Source: Kushneria sinocarnis (GTDB taxonomy: Bacteria > Pseudomonadota > Gammaproteobacteria > Pseudomonadales > Halomonadaceae). Taken from it: 64,000 nt of DNA. This document shows, piece by piece, positions 1 to 10,421 of this stretch. Location: assembly GCF_003633775.1 (NCBI RefSeq), contig NZ_RBIN01000005.1, positions 62,001-126,000 on the forward strand, read 5' to 3'. The notes below the pieces were generated by a model. The model was not told the origin of the DNA, did no database searches, and saw only the letters and a list, made by a program, of their open reading frames with translations. The position numbers and the translations under genes are program-made. Numbering within the stretch: the first letter of the stretch is position 1; every line of letters begins with the position of its first letter.

Positions 1-1047
1 CGAACGGCTGGCGGCCATCAGCAGGCGGTTGCGATGTTCGCCGACGAAGCAGACGTTGGCACAGTGCTCGGGCAGCACGATGGCGCCGAGCTGCCTACCT
101 TCGGGGTTGAAGACCACCACCCCGCTGTCCGTCTTGCCCGAGCCGGCCGCACTGGCCCAGAGATTGCCGTGCACATCGCAGGCCAGGCCGTCATGGACGA
201 TCGACTTGGCGGAGACAAAGGTGCTGCGGTTCGTGAGCCGCTTGCCATTGTCGACCACTTCCCAGCTCTGAATGCGGGACTTGTAGTCATTGGTGCCCGC
301 GGTGTCACTGGCATAGAGCCGCCGGCGATCCGCGGTCAGCGCCACGCCGTTGGGTCGTCCCAGCGTCTCATCGAGCACGATCGGCGCCTCGAGCGAATCG
401 TCGATGTAGTAGATCCGGGTCGGCAGCGTCAGCTCGCGCTCGCGTCCCTCGTAGTCGACCCTGGCGCCGTAGCCGGGGTCGGTAAAGATGATGCCGCCGC
501 CGGGCAGCGTGACCAGATCATTGGGCGCATTCAGCGGCTTGCCATCGACCTGGCTGACCAGGGTGGTGACACTGCCGTCCCACTCGTAGCGCACTACCTT
601 CGGCGGATAGTGCTCGCAGCTGACCTGGCGGCCGTGATCATCGAAATTGTTGCCGTTGGAGTAGCCCACCTGCTCGCGCAGCACGCTGACCTCGCCGGTC
701 ACCTCATCCCAGCGCATCTGCCGCTGACGGGGGATGTCACTGAACACCGCGTAGCGGCCGATCGCGTTCCAGGCCGGCCCTTCGAGCCAGAGCCCGCTGG
801 CGTAGTGGCGCTGCAGCGGCGTGTTGCCGATGAACAGCTTCTCGAAATCGGGATCATCAATGCGCCAGGCGGGGTCCGGGTAGCCCCGGGGACGGTTGAA
901 GTCATCGCCGGAGGCCTCGGCAAACGCGACCCCCGGCAGCGATGACGCCGCCAGCGTGGCAGCACTGCCCGCCAGAAAGCCGCGTCGCGACAGTATCGCG
1001 CCTGCCGCTTTGCTGCTGCCGTATTCCGAATCCTGCTGATCAGCCAT
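1..1047 (-). CDS. SMP-30/gluconolactonase/LRE family protein, Tat-exported (3' end outside window)
   Basis: This looks like a sugar-lactone hydrolase (beta-propeller, SMP-30 family) sent to the periplasm. The protein starts MADQQDSEYG and carries a twin-arginine signal (SRRGFLAGSAATLAA) ending near a VAFAEA cleavage region. Family stretches follow: an EGPAWN segment, a YSNGNNFDDHGR segment, NAPNDLV and FTDPGYG, and later a CDVHGNLWA segment and a CANVCF segment near the window edge. The start at 1047 has a good ribosome site (AGGGGGAG). The frame stays open for 349 codons to base 1, so the C-terminus is missing. The substrate is not readable from the sequence; a link to sugar-acid metabolism is inference from the family. 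Confidence 0.88.
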   Translation of the reverse strand, partial: MADQQDSEYGSSKAAGAILSRRGFLAGSAATLAASSLPGVAFAEASGDDFNRPRGYPDPAWRIDDPDFEKLFIGNTPLQRHYASGLWLEGPAWNAIGRYAVFSDIPRQRQMRWDEVTGEVSVLREQVGYSNGNNFDDHGRQVSCEHYPPKVVRYEWDGSVTTLVSQVDGKPLNAPNDLVTLPGGGIIFTDPGYGARVDYEGRERELTLPTRIYYIDDSLEAPIVLDETLGRPNGVALTADRRRLYASDTAGTNDYKSRIQSWEVVDNGKRLTNRSTFVSAKSIVHDGLACDVHGNLWASAAGSGKTDSGVVVFNPEGRQLGAIVLPEHCANVCFVGEHRNRLLMAASRS

Positions 1048-1240
1048 GTTCGCTCCCCCTTGCAATGACGCACTGTCGTTATGGCAGTGACTTATCAAGT
1101 GACTGTCCGACTACCGTACGACGAAATGGCATCAGCTGGCCTGAAGACACGACCAAGGTGTAACAGGTCCGCCGGAGCGGCCCTGTCAGAGGCTGCGCCG
1201 GCAAGCGATCAGCCGGGGCAGGGAGATACCGGGGCCGGGC

Positions 1241-1501
1241 TCAGGCCGCCCGTCCGAAGGTGAGATGACGCAGCGGGCACTGCTGATGACTGAGCGGGCA
1301 CCAGGGGAAGGGCTGGTCCAGCATGGCCTCGCGAATGGACAGGATCCGTGCCCGCTGATGGTCGGTCATGGGATCCAGCAGCTGATGGGGGCGACCGTTG
1401 AGGGTCACCATGACCGGCTCGGCAAACACGACGGTATCGTTTTCCAGATCATCATGGCGGATGTTCTCGAAACCGAAACGAAGCTGGGCGGCGTGGTGCA
1501 T
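1241..1501 (-). CDS. Small conserved-looking protein of unknown function (86 aa)
   Basis: I do not recognise this protein. It starts MHHAAQLRFGFENIRH and ends LTFGRAA, and has no signal peptide or membrane segment. It has two cysteines in a CPLSHQQCPLRH stretch near the C-terminus, which could bind metal, though this is a guess. The ATG at 1501 is chosen because GGGAGA lies about 8 bases upstream. The reading frame stays open further upstream, but without a comparable ribosome site. It stands alone between the gluconolactonase and the VTT-domain gene, all on the same strand. Confidence 0.6.
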   Translation of the reverse strand: MHHAAQLRFGFENIRHDDLENDTVVFAEPVMVTLNGRPHQLLDPMTDHQRARILSIREAMLDQPFPWCPLSHQQCPLRHLTFGRAA

Positions 1502-1671
1502 GGTGATTCTCCCGCGCTCGAAAAGGGGCGCATCAGATGACATGCGCGCATTATCCCTGATCTTTCGAAAAACGCCAACACCCGATACTTTGGCGCACTT
1601 TAAGCGCTGATCGCAGCCAAATGACAATTTTTCCCGTTTGCAGGTGCGAAAGGAAAACGTCTGCCAGGCAC

Positions 1672-2286
1672 TCAGGCACCACTGCCCGTCCACCAGCCGA
1701 CCAGCTTGTAGAGCAGATAACCCACGACCACGACCGCCAGCACGATCTTCATCACCCGTTCATGGCGACGCCAGATCTCGCGTGCGCGATCGCCGACGAA
1801 GTGAACCAGCAGCGCCAGCCCGAAATAGCGCACGCTGCGCGCCAGCAGCGAGGCGAGCAGAAACAGCAGGAAGGAGTAGCCGGTACTGCCGGCCACCAGC
1901 ATGGCAATCTGGAACGGCACCGGAATGATGGCAATCGACAGCACCGCCAGAAAGCCGTTGTTGCTGAAGCGCTGATCGAACTGATCGAAGGCGGCCTGCC
2001 CCCCGAACAGCTGAATCAGCTGGTCACCGAACTGATTCATCGCCCAGGCGCCCAGCCCGTAACCGATACAGGCCGCGGCCAGGTTGCCCAGCAGCGCCAC
2101 CAGCGCCAGCCGCCAGATCCTGCGCGGACGGGCTACCATCCAGGGCACCAGAATGGTTTCGATCGGGACCGGAATGAGCAGGGTCTCCATGATCGAAGCC
2201 AGAAAGAGCCCCCAGTAGGCCCGGGGGTCGTCCATCCATTGACTCAGACGCTCGCCCAGGCGTTGCCGCCAGTCCTGCCGTTCCAT
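1672..2286 (-). CDS. YqaA/DedA-like inner-membrane protein (VTT domain)
   Basis: This 204-residue integral membrane protein has the layout of small YqaA-type members of the DedA/VTT (SNARE-associated) superfamily. There is a short cytoplasmic N-terminus (MERQDWRQRLGERL), hydrophobic segments around residues 25-50, 60-80 and 110-150, and a C-terminal helix ending KLVGWWTGSGA. The loop with ETLLIPVPIETILVPWM and the later IIPVPFQIAMLVAGS resemble the family's paired re-entrant segments. DedA/VTT proteins are linked to lipid scrambling and membrane homeostasis; the role of this member is unknown. The start has a strong purine-rich site (GGGGGGAAGG). The gene is monocistronic by spacing. Confidence 0.82.
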   Translation of the reverse strand: MERQDWRQRLGERLSQWMDDPRAYWGLFLASIMETLLIPVPIETILVPWMVARPRRIWRLALVALLGNLAAACIGYGLGAWAMNQFGDQLIQLFGGQAAFDQFDQRFSNNGFLAVLSIAIIPVPFQIAMLVAGSTGYSFLLFLLASLLARSVRYFGLALLVHFVGDRAREIWRRHERVMKIVLAVVVVGYLLYKLVGWWTGSGA

Positions 2287-2369
2287 GCTCGCCTTCCCCC
2301 CGGTTTGAGTGCAGTGCAGAGAATGGGGGAAAGTGGACGATTTCTGCCGTCAGGGCCAGCCATGCGTAC

Positions 2370-2393
2370 AAAAAAGCCTCCCCGGGAGGAGGC
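2370..2393 (-). terminator. Rho-independent terminator, minus strand
   Basis: The 6-bp stem GCCTCC/GGAGGC has a 6-base loop and is followed by six T residues when read on the minus strand. It lies about 160 bases beyond the stop of the low-complexity exported protein gene and just before the VTT-domain gene. Confidence 0.7.
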
Positions 2394-2499
2394 GAGGGTC
2401 TTGCATGGCGCCGCGCTGCCAGCCCGTTGATGAATCACTGCCGGGCGATGATGCGGCCCCGGAGGAGTGCTGGCGCGCAGCCCTCGGACGGACATGACA

Positions 2500-2522
2500 A
2501 CACCCCCGCAGGGCGGGGGTGT
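2500..2522. terminator. Perfect GC-rich hairpin, possible first terminator of a tandem pair
   Basis: ACACCCCCGC and GCGGGGGTGT form a perfect 10-bp stem with a 3-base loop, 29 bases after the stop of the minus-strand gene at 2552-2968. There is only a weak T-run (TTGT) after it on that strand, so termination here may be partial; a cleaner terminator follows at 2370-2393. Confidence 0.5.
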
Positions 2523-2551
2523 CGAAAAGCGCAGGGCCTCCGGAGACGCCC

Positions 2552-2968
2552 TTATTGACCGGAACCACCGGACCCGGTGCCGGCCTTGCGATCGATCTCG
2601 CGCTTGGCCTTGTCGGCCGCCTTCTGCTTCATCTGGTCTTTCATGCCGCCGGACTGCGACGTGGCAGAGCCGTTCGACTGCATGCCCTCGGAGCTGCTGT
2701 CACGACCGGTCTGCGTCTGTCGGCTCTGGCTGCCCGAGGCAGACTCCTCACGGCCGATATTGCTCGAGCCGCTGTGCGACTGGCGGTTGTCGCCCTGCAT
2801 CTCGTTGGACATGCTGCGCTGATCGCGCTGCTGTTCGGTCTGCTGACCCGAGTTCATGTCGCTGTCCGACTGGCCCATTTGATCACCGGACGAACTGTCG
2901 GCGGCCAGCACCGGCGTGGTGGCCAGTGCCAGAATGGCGGGGGCGATCCATGTCGTCATGCGTTTCAT
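2552..2968 (-). CDS. Exported low-complexity Ser/Gln/Gly-rich protein
   Basis: I do not recognise a family. The 138-residue product has a Sec signal peptide (MKRMTTWIAPAILALATTPVLAA), so it should be periplasmic. The mature part is highly polar and dominated by S, Q, G, D, M and N. It then has a charged Lys-rich stretch (KDQMKQKAADKAKREIDRK) and a GSGGSGQ tail. It is probably intrinsically disordered. The start has an AGGAGCG ribosome site. It is followed by two hairpins (2500-2522 and 2370-2393), which suggests a single-gene transcript. Confidence 0.72.
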   Translation of the reverse strand: MKRMTTWIAPAILALATTPVLAADSSSGDQMGQSDSDMNSGQQTEQQRDQRSMSNEMQGDNRQSHSGSSNIGREESASGSQSRQTQTGRDSSSEGMQSNGSATSQSGGMKDQMKQKAADKAKREIDRKAGTGSGGSGQ

Positions 2969-3048
2969 AAGCGCTCCTGCTTGATGAATACCCTGTCACC
3001 ATGGTGATCCGCCATACCCCCGGACAAGTAGCAATTTGTCTCGAAATG

Positions 3049-4503
3049 TCAGTTGCCGACCGCGGCCCGCATGAATTCGTCGGCGCGCTCGGCGCCCGCC
3101 CGGGTCACCAGACTCACGCCCACGAAAAGGCCCCCCGCAAGCCCGATGCCCCAGATCCCCGGGGGCAGACCCAGCGGGTGAAAACCGCTGAACTGGCTCA
3201 GCAATACACAGCTGCCGGCGCCGAGAATGCTGACCAGCGCCCCGGCGGCAGTGCCCTGATGCCAGAAGAAGGCGCCGACGATCGCCGGCACGATCACCAC
3301 CAGCCCGGCGGAGGCCGCCACCGACAGCACCGCGATCAGATCGAGCTGCAGTTCGGCAAAGGCCAGCGCCAGCAGGGCAATCAGCGGAATCACCCCGATG
3401 CCGCAGCGCAGCTGGGCGCGCTCGCTGGCGCCCGGCCGCGTGCGGGCATAGACATCGCGGGCGATCATCGAGGAGAGGGTCAGCATGATCGAATCGATGG
3501 TGGAGACCGCCGCCGCCAGGATCCCCACCATCACGATCACGCCCAGCAGGGGCGGCACATGGGTGGAGGCCAGCAGGGTGGGGGTGGCGAGATCGGCCGT
3601 CTCGAGTCCGGGAAAGGCCACCAGCGCGGAGAAGCCCCACAGCACCGAGACCAGCGTGTAGATGAAGCCGAAGACCATGAAGCCCAGCAGCATGCGTCGC
3701 ATCGCCGCCAGCGACACGGGCATGAACAGGCGCTGGCTGACCTGGGGATTGGAGAGCGAGAAGAAGAACCAGGGAATGGTCAGGCCGAGAAAGGTGGTCA
3801 GACTGAACAGGCCGCTGCCGGGCACGCTCAGGGCCTGCGGATGCCGGTCGGCCAGGGTATCAAACAGCGTGCCGAAGCCGCCCAGCCCCCGAACCACCAG
3901 CAGTGCCACCAGGGTCGAGGCGACGATCATGAACAGGGCCTGCAGGGCATCGGTCCACATCACCGAGCGGATGCCCGAGATCCAGCTGAACACCAGCGCC
4001 AGCAGGGTGGCCACGATGACGCCGGTGGTGAACGGGATCGCCCCATCGCTCATGCCGGAGAGCAGATAGCCGACGCCGGCGAGCTGTACCGCCGCGTAGG
4101 GGATCAAGAAAAGGCAGCTGGTCAGCGCCACCACCACCGCCACCGCGCCGCTTTCGTAGCGGTGACCGAGCATCTCGCTGGGGGTAATGAAACCGAAGCG
4201 GCGCCCGACCGCCCAGAAGCGCGGCCCGAAGATCGCCACCAGCGAGACCCCGGCGAAGTAGACGATCTCGAAGCCGAAGGCGCCGACGCCCCCGGCATAG
4301 GTCAGCCCGGCCAGCCCCACCATCATGAAGGCACTGTAGGTGGTGGCGCTGTAGCTCAGCGCCGAAACGAACCCGCCCATGCGACGGTGGCCGAGGAAGT
4401 AGCCGCTCATGTCCCGGGCCGCCCCCGTGCGCGAGCGCCAGGCGGTGACGAGGGCGGCCAGCAGATAGACCGCAATGGCGCCCCAGATCAGTGTGTCACT
4501 CAT
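3049..4503 (-). CDS. Sodium:solute symporter family transporter (SSF)
   Basis: A 484-residue inner-membrane secondary transporter of the SSS/SSF family with about 13 hydrophobic segments. Family marks include SYSATTYSAFMMVGLAGLTYAGG near the N-terminus and GILAAAVSTIDSIMLTLSSMIARDVY around residues 315-340, which carries the usual Na+-site helix followed by the conserved Arg-Asp. The start at 4503 (MSDTLIWG) is chosen because it overlaps the upstream small gene by 8 bases, giving translational coupling; longer starts would only add a basic, Pro-rich tail. Pairing with a two-helix partner is typical of PanF-like transporters. The substrate cannot be told. Confidence 0.87.
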   Translation of the reverse strand: MSDTLIWGAIAVYLLAALVTAWRSRTGAARDMSGYFLGHRRMGGFVSALSYSATTYSAFMMVGLAGLTYAGGVGAFGFEIVYFAGVSLVAIFGPRFWAVGRRFGFITPSEMLGHRYESGAVAVVVALTSCLFLIPYAAVQLAGVGYLLSGMSDGAIPFTTGVIVATLLALVFSWISGIRSVMWTDALQALFMIVASTLVALLVVRGLGGFGTLFDTLADRHPQALSVPGSGLFSLTTFLGLTIPWFFFSLSNPQVSQRLFMPVSLAAMRRMLLGFMVFGFIYTLVSVLWGFSALVAFPGLETADLATPTLLASTHVPPLLGVIVMVGILAAAVSTIDSIMLTLSSMIARDVYARTRPGASERAQLRCGIGVIPLIALLALAFAELQLDLIAVLSVAASAGLVVIVPAIVGAFFWHQGTAAGALVSILGAGSCVLLSQFSGFHPLGLPPGIWGIGLAGGLFVGVSLVTRAGAERADEFMRAAVGN

Positions 4504-4696
4504 CACCCCCCTCCCGGTCGGCGGCCGTGAAGCCGCGGGTGGCCAGCGCATTGATGACGATCACCAGCCCCCCGATGACCGCCCAGAGCAGCAAGCTGCC
4601 ATACCAGGCCTGCACCTGGCGCAGTGGCCCGAAGGGCAGCAGATAGCAGAGCGCCACCAGTACCCAGATGGCGTGAATCCAGCGACTCGTTTTCAT
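4496..4696 (-). CDS. Small two-helix membrane protein, DUF3311/YhdT-like partner of the symporter
   Basis: This 66-residue protein starts MKTSRWIHAIWVLVALCYLLPF and has two hydrophobic segments (about 8-22 and 34-53). Its stop overlaps the symporter start by 8 bases, so the two are probably translated together. Tiny membrane proteins in front of sodium:solute symporters are common (YhdT before PanF, DUF3311 proteins). Their role is not well known; assembly or function of the transporter is the usual guess. Assignment to a family is by size, position and topology, not by a clear motif. Confidence 0.68.
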   Translation of the reverse strand: MKTSRWIHAIWVLVALCYLLPFGPLRQVQAWYGSLLLWAVIGGLVIVINALATRGFTAADREGGDE

Positions 4697-4747
4697 TGTT
4701 CGGCTCCCGACCCCTGATCATTGGCGCGGTCAGCATAGCGCAGCCCC

Positions 4748-4770
4748 CTTATGTTCGAAATAAGCATAAG
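4748..4770. promoter_or_regulatory. Dyad CTTATG-N11-CATAAG, candidate operator
   Basis: An inverted repeat with 6-bp arms and TTCGAA at its centre lies about 50 bases upstream of the symporter-partner start at 4696. The position fits an operator for the minus-strand symporter operon, but no regulator gene is next to it. Confidence 0.3.
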
Positions 4771-4814
4771 AAAGCGGGTCACGTCGCCCTCCGGCGGGCC
4801 GCGCCCTTGCATAA

Positions 4815-7208
<2,394 letters not shown>

Positions 7209-7235
7209 ACCGGACTCGATTTACCGGTAACAGCA

Positions 7236-7263
7236 AACGGGCGCCACCAGGCGCCCGTTTTTT
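7236..7263 (+). terminator. Rho-independent terminator after icd
   Basis: An 11-bp perfect stem (AAACGGGCGCC / GGCGCCCGTTT) with an ACCA loop runs into a T-run. It begins 27 bases after the icd stop. On the minus strand it could also serve the convergent lipoprotein gene. Confidence 0.88.
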
Positions 7264-7279
7264 CATGGCATCACCACTA

Positions 7280-7819
7280 TCAGCGGCTCAGCTCCACCTC
7301 GACCGTACTCCCCTCGCCCACCCTGATCTGCTTGAGAATGAAGGGACTGCGGCCCCCATCCGGCAGCGCGACCGTACCGGCAACATAAAACTCCCCGGCC
7401 GGAATACCGCTGGCGCTGAAATAGCCGCGACTGTCGGTGGTCGTCGTATGGGTATGGGCCCGTGCGCGCGGGTCGGCGGGCTCGACCCGGCGACCGGCCA
7501 GCGCCTCACTGGCCGCTTCGGCGGAGTACTCGGTGACCGGGGCAATCGAGACCTGCTCATGATCGCCGTATACGGTGCCCCCTTCGGGACGCTGATAGAA
7601 CAGCCGCCCCATGACCGCGGCGGTCCCGCTTTTCGGCAGCGCGGCGTAGGTCTCGGCCGGAAACGGCACCTGACGCCTGACCACCGGACCGGCAGGTTTC
7701 TCCTCGCCCGGCAGCCACTCGCCGATCTGACGCTGCACGCTCTGACAGCCCGCCAGCGCCAGCAGCAGCGCCGCCGTGATCACGACCCTGCCGGTGCGCC
7801 GGTTGCGCCTCGTTCCCAT
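7280..7819 (-). CDS. Putative lipoprotein with a carboxypeptidase-regulatory-like (beta-sandwich) domain
   Basis: The 179-residue product has a lipoprotein signal with lipobox L-A-G-C (Cys25), so it should be anchored in the envelope. The C-terminal half contains TTTDSRGYFSASGIPAGEFYVAGTVAL, the pattern of CarboxypepD_reg/SdrD-like beta-sandwich domains. No enzymatic motif is visible. The start at 7819 has GGGGAGG close upstream. An alternative start at 7843 would overlap the stop of the upstream sigma-54 regulator gene by 4 bases (ATGA), so co-transcription with the regulator is likely either way. Function unknown. Confidence 0.72.
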   Translation of the reverse strand: MGTRRNRRTGRVVITAALLLALAGCQSVQRQIGEWLPGEEKPAGPVVRRQVPFPAETYAALPKSGTAAVMGRLFYQRPEGGTVYGDHEQVSIAPVTEYSAEAASEALAGRRVEPADPRARAHTHTTTTDSRGYFSASGIPAGEFYVAGTVALPDGGRSPFILKQIRVGEGSTVEVELSR

Positions 7820-7839
7820 GCTCCCGCCCTCCCCGATGC

Positions 7840-9198
7840 TCATGCGTGATGTCCGGTCAGCTTTATACCGTGTTTTCTCAGCTTGCGCACCGCACCGGGC
7901 TGGCTGATGCCCAGCCGACGCGCCACTTCATAGGTGCTCCCGGCGTCACGGGCGGCCTGCTCCAGACACGCCCGCTCGGTGCGCGCCAGCGCCTCGGCCA
8001 GGGTGGGCGGCATCGGCTCCGCCCCCGAGACAGTGTCATCCGCGGGCGCAGCCGTGCCGGTTTCCCCGATTCGGCCCGGCGTGTCACTGCCGGCCAGCCA
8101 CCGACGCTCGAGGAAGTTCTCCAGCTCACGCACATTGCCCGGCCAGTCATGGCCCATCAGATACCCCCACAGCGACTCGTCGACCACCCGGGTCTCCCCG
8201 TAGCGCTCGCCGAGCCGGCTCATGTGGCGCTCCACCAGTGCCGGAATCTCCTCGCGGCGCTCGCGCAGCGGCGGAATCGACACCGGCACCACGTTGAGCC
8301 GGTAGAACAGATCGAGCCGGAAGCTGCCCGCCTCGACCCGGCTGGCCAGATCCTGATGAGTGGCGACGATCAGACGAAAATCGAGCCGGCGCGGCTGGGT
8401 GTCCCCCAGCGGCAGTTCCCCGATCTCGTCGAGCAACAGGGTGCCACCCTCGGCCTGCTCCAGCAGCCCCGGCCGGCCGCGCGGCGGCGCACCGCTGAAG
8501 GCCCCCGGCATCGAGCCGAACATCTCCGCCTCGAACAGCCCCTCGGGAATCGCCCCGCAGTTGATATCGATGAAGGGGCCGTCACGCCGGCTGCTCCAGC
8601 GATGCAGCTGGCGGGCCAGCAGGGTCTTGCCGACCCCGGACTCCCCCAGCAGCAGTACCGTGGCATCGGTATCGGCGACCCGGCGCAGCAGGCCGCGCAC
8701 CTCCTGCATCGCCCGGCTGTGCGCCTCGAAGCCCGGGTCCGCCTCGTCGGCGGTGTCGCCGGAGTGCCTGAGCTGAGCGCTCAGGTGCCGGGTCAGCTGC
8801 ACATACTCCTCCTGCAGATGGCGCAGGTCGGTGGTATCCCGCGACCGGCTGATGATGCGTACCAGCTCATCGCCGATGAACACCGGATGCGCCTCGGCCA
8901 GTACCTGCCGCCCGGTGGGGGTGGTCTGCATCACCCGCTGCGGGCAGCGGGTCGCGAGCACCCGCAGCGTCACCGAAGGGGCGAGCACACCCCGGCGCTC
9001 GAGCTCGGCCACCGTGGTCTCGCACAGGGCCTCGACCGTCAGGCCATAGACCGCCCCGCAGCTGGGGCTGGCCCGCAGGATGCGACCCTCGCCATCGGTA
9101 ATCAGCAGATGGTCATGGGTGGTGGCCAGCAGCGTGGTCAGCAGGGCGCTGTCGATGTGCTCGGTCGCCGGCGTCAGCCGGTGTGGATGAGCCGTCAT
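7840..9198 (-). CDS. PAS / AAA+ sigma-54-type transcriptional regulator with an altered activator core
   Basis: Predicted regulator of the divergent guanidinobutyrate genes. Domains in order: N-terminal PAS-like sensor (about residues 15-120), AAA+ domain with Walker A GESGVGKT (185-192) and Walker B LLLDE (254-258), and a C-terminal TyrR/Fis-like helix-turn-helix (YEVARRLGISQPGAVRKLRKHGI). Two oddities are visible. The sigma-54 contact motif reads GAFSGA (232-237) rather than GAFTGA. The sequence also jumps from GELPL straight to GDTQPRRLDFRLIVATHQDL, so about 18-20 residues normally present there (the LLRVLQE...RVG segment) are absent. The start at 9198 has GGGAGG upstream; a start at 9252 is also open. 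Numbering uses the shorter form. Confidence 0.83.
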   Translation of the reverse strand: MTAHPHRLTPATEHIDSALLTTLLATTHDHLLITDGEGRILRASPSCGAVYGLTVEALCETTVAELERRGVLAPSVTLRVLATRCPQRVMQTTPTGRQVLAEAHPVFIGDELVRIISRSRDTTDLRHLQEEYVQLTRHLSAQLRHSGDTADEADPGFEAHSRAMQEVRGLLRRVADTDATVLLLGESGVGKTLLARQLHRWSSRRDGPFIDINCGAIPEGLFEAEMFGSMPGAFSGAPPRGRPGLLEQAEGGTLLLDEIGELPLGDTQPRRLDFRLIVATHQDLASRVEAGSFRLDLFYRLNVVPVSIPPLRERREEIPALVERHMSRLGERYGETRVVDESLWGYLMGHDWPGNVRELENFLERRWLAGSDTPGRIGETGTAAPADDTVSGAEPMPPTLAEALARTERACLEQAARDAGSTYEVARRLGISQPGAVRKLRKHGIKLTGHHA

Positions 9199-9282
9199 GG
9201 CGATCGCCTCCCGGGCATCGCGGTTGGATCGATTCAGTTCTGTATCACTCATGCATCACTGAATCACAGTTTGGCCGCCACC

Positions 9283-9298
9283 GATACAGCGCTGTATC
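9283..9298. promoter_or_regulatory. 16-bp perfect palindrome, candidate upstream activating site
   Basis: GATACAGCGCTGTATC is a perfect palindrome lying 42 bases upstream of the -24 element of the guanidinobutyrase promoter, and between it and the divergent regulator gene. It is the natural candidate for the dimeric binding site of the adjacent activator. Further TGTATCA half-sites occur nearby at about 9241-9247. Confidence 0.6.
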
Positions 9299-9339
9299 AC
9301 GCCGGTCGGCAAGTCATTGATCTGCCATGACATCGCAGT

Positions 9340-9355
9340 TGGCACATTTCCTGCT
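9340..9355 (+). promoter_or_regulatory. Sigma-54 (-24/-12) promoter of the guanidinobutyrase operon
   Basis: TGGCACATTTCCTGCT has GG and GC exactly 10 bases apart and matches the RpoN consensus TGGCAC-N5-TTGCW with one mismatch. Transcription should start near 9366, which makes 9392, not 9368, the sensible start of the next gene. Confidence 0.8.
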
Positions 9356-9391
9356 CGGTAAGTTGCCGTGCTCATCGTGGAGAGTTCGACA

Positions 9392-10345
9392 ATGACAACC
9401 CGAGATTTCAATCAGCCGCTGGGCGGCAACGCGATGCCCCGATTCGGCGGCCCTGCCACCATGATGCGCCTGCCGACCCAGGAGAGCGCGGCCGGGCTCG
9501 ATGCCGCCTTCGTCGGCATTCCCATGGACATCGGGACCTCCAACCGCCCCGGCACCCGCTTCGGTCCCCGTCAGATCCGGGATGAGTCGCGCATGCTGCG
9601 CCCGTTCAACATGGCCACCCGGGCAGCCCCCTTCGAGAGCCTGCAGGTCGCCGATATCGGCGATGTCCCGATCAATACCTTCGATCTCAAGAAGAGTGTC
9701 GGCATCATCGAGCGCTTTTATGATGAGCTGCTCGGCCACGGCACCCTGCCGCTGACGCTCGGCGGCGATCACACCCTCACCCTGCCGATCCTGCGGGCGA
9801 TGGCGAAGCGACACGGCCCGGTGGGGCTGGTGCACGTCGATGCCCATGCCGACATCAACGAGCACATGTTCGGCGAACAGATTGCCCACGGCACCCCGTT
9901 CCGGCGTGCCGTCGAAGAGGGGCTGCTGGATACGAACCGGGTGGCCCAGATCGGCCTGCGCGGCACCGGCTACTCGCCCGAGGAGTTCGACTGGGGACGC
10001 GAGCAGGGCTTTCGCGTGGTGCCGGCCGAGGAGTGCTGGCACCAATCGCTGACACCGCTGATGGCGGACATCCGGGAGAAGGTCGGCGGTGGCCCGGTCT
10101 ATCTCAGCTACGACATCGACAGCCTCGATCCGGCCTACGCCCCGGGCACCGGCACGGTAGAGATCGGCGGCCTGACCATCCCCCAGGCACTGGAGATCAT
10201 TCGCGGGCTGCGCGGGCTGGACCTGGTCGGCTGCGATCTGGTCGAGGTCTCCCCGCCCTATGATGCCCACGGCCAGACCGCGGTCGTCGCCGCCAACCTG
10301 CTGTTCGAGATGCTCTGCGTGCTGCCTGGCGTGCGCTATCGCTGA
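9392..10345 (+). CDS. gbuA: Guanidinobutyrase / agmatinase family ureohydrolase
   Basis: A cytoplasmic binuclear-manganese ureohydrolase. From context it most likely splits 4-guanidinobutyrate to 4-aminobutyrate and urea. The 317-residue protein has all metal ligands of the arginase fold: GGDHT with His127, DAHAD with Asp150, His152 and Asp154, and DIDSLDP with Asp241 and Asp243. The N-terminal SNRPGTRFGPRQIR loop is as in guanidinobutyrases. The start at 9392 (MTTRDFNQPL) has GGAGAG about 9 bases upstream. The nearby AruI-type decarboxylase argues for guanidinobutyrate over agmatine, but agmatinase or guanidinopropionase activity cannot be excluded from sequence alone. It is first in an operon with a sigma-54 promoter. 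Confidence 0.9.
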   Translation: MTTRDFNQPLGGNAMPRFGGPATMMRLPTQESAAGLDAAFVGIPMDIGTSNRPGTRFGPRQIRDESRMLRPFNMATRAAPFESLQVADIGDVPINTFDLKKSVGIIERFYDELLGHGTLPLTLGGDHTLTLPILRAMAKRHGPVGLVHVDAHADINEHMFGEQIAHGTPFRRAVEEGLLDTNRVAQIGLRGTGYSPEEFDWGREQGFRVVPAEECWHQSLTPLMADIREKVGGGPVYLSYDIDSLDPAYAPGTGTVEIGGLTIPQALEIIRGLRGLDLVGCDLVEVSPPYDAHGQTAVVAANLLFEMLCVLPGVRYR

Positions 10346-10421
10346 TGCCAGCCCGCGGCATTGCCGAACTCAATGACAACAATACGGGCAAGGCCCGGCC
10401 GAATTCGGACAGGAGTTCCTC

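Noticed and set aside
34-945. Plus-strand open frame at the left end
   Set aside because: The minus strand encodes a recognisable Tat-exported SMP-30 protein across the same bases.
3001-4530. Plus-strand open frame opposite the sodium:solute symporter
   Set aside because: The translation is rich in His, Gln, Gly and Arg, with no family features; the minus strand encodes a clear 13-helix transporter.
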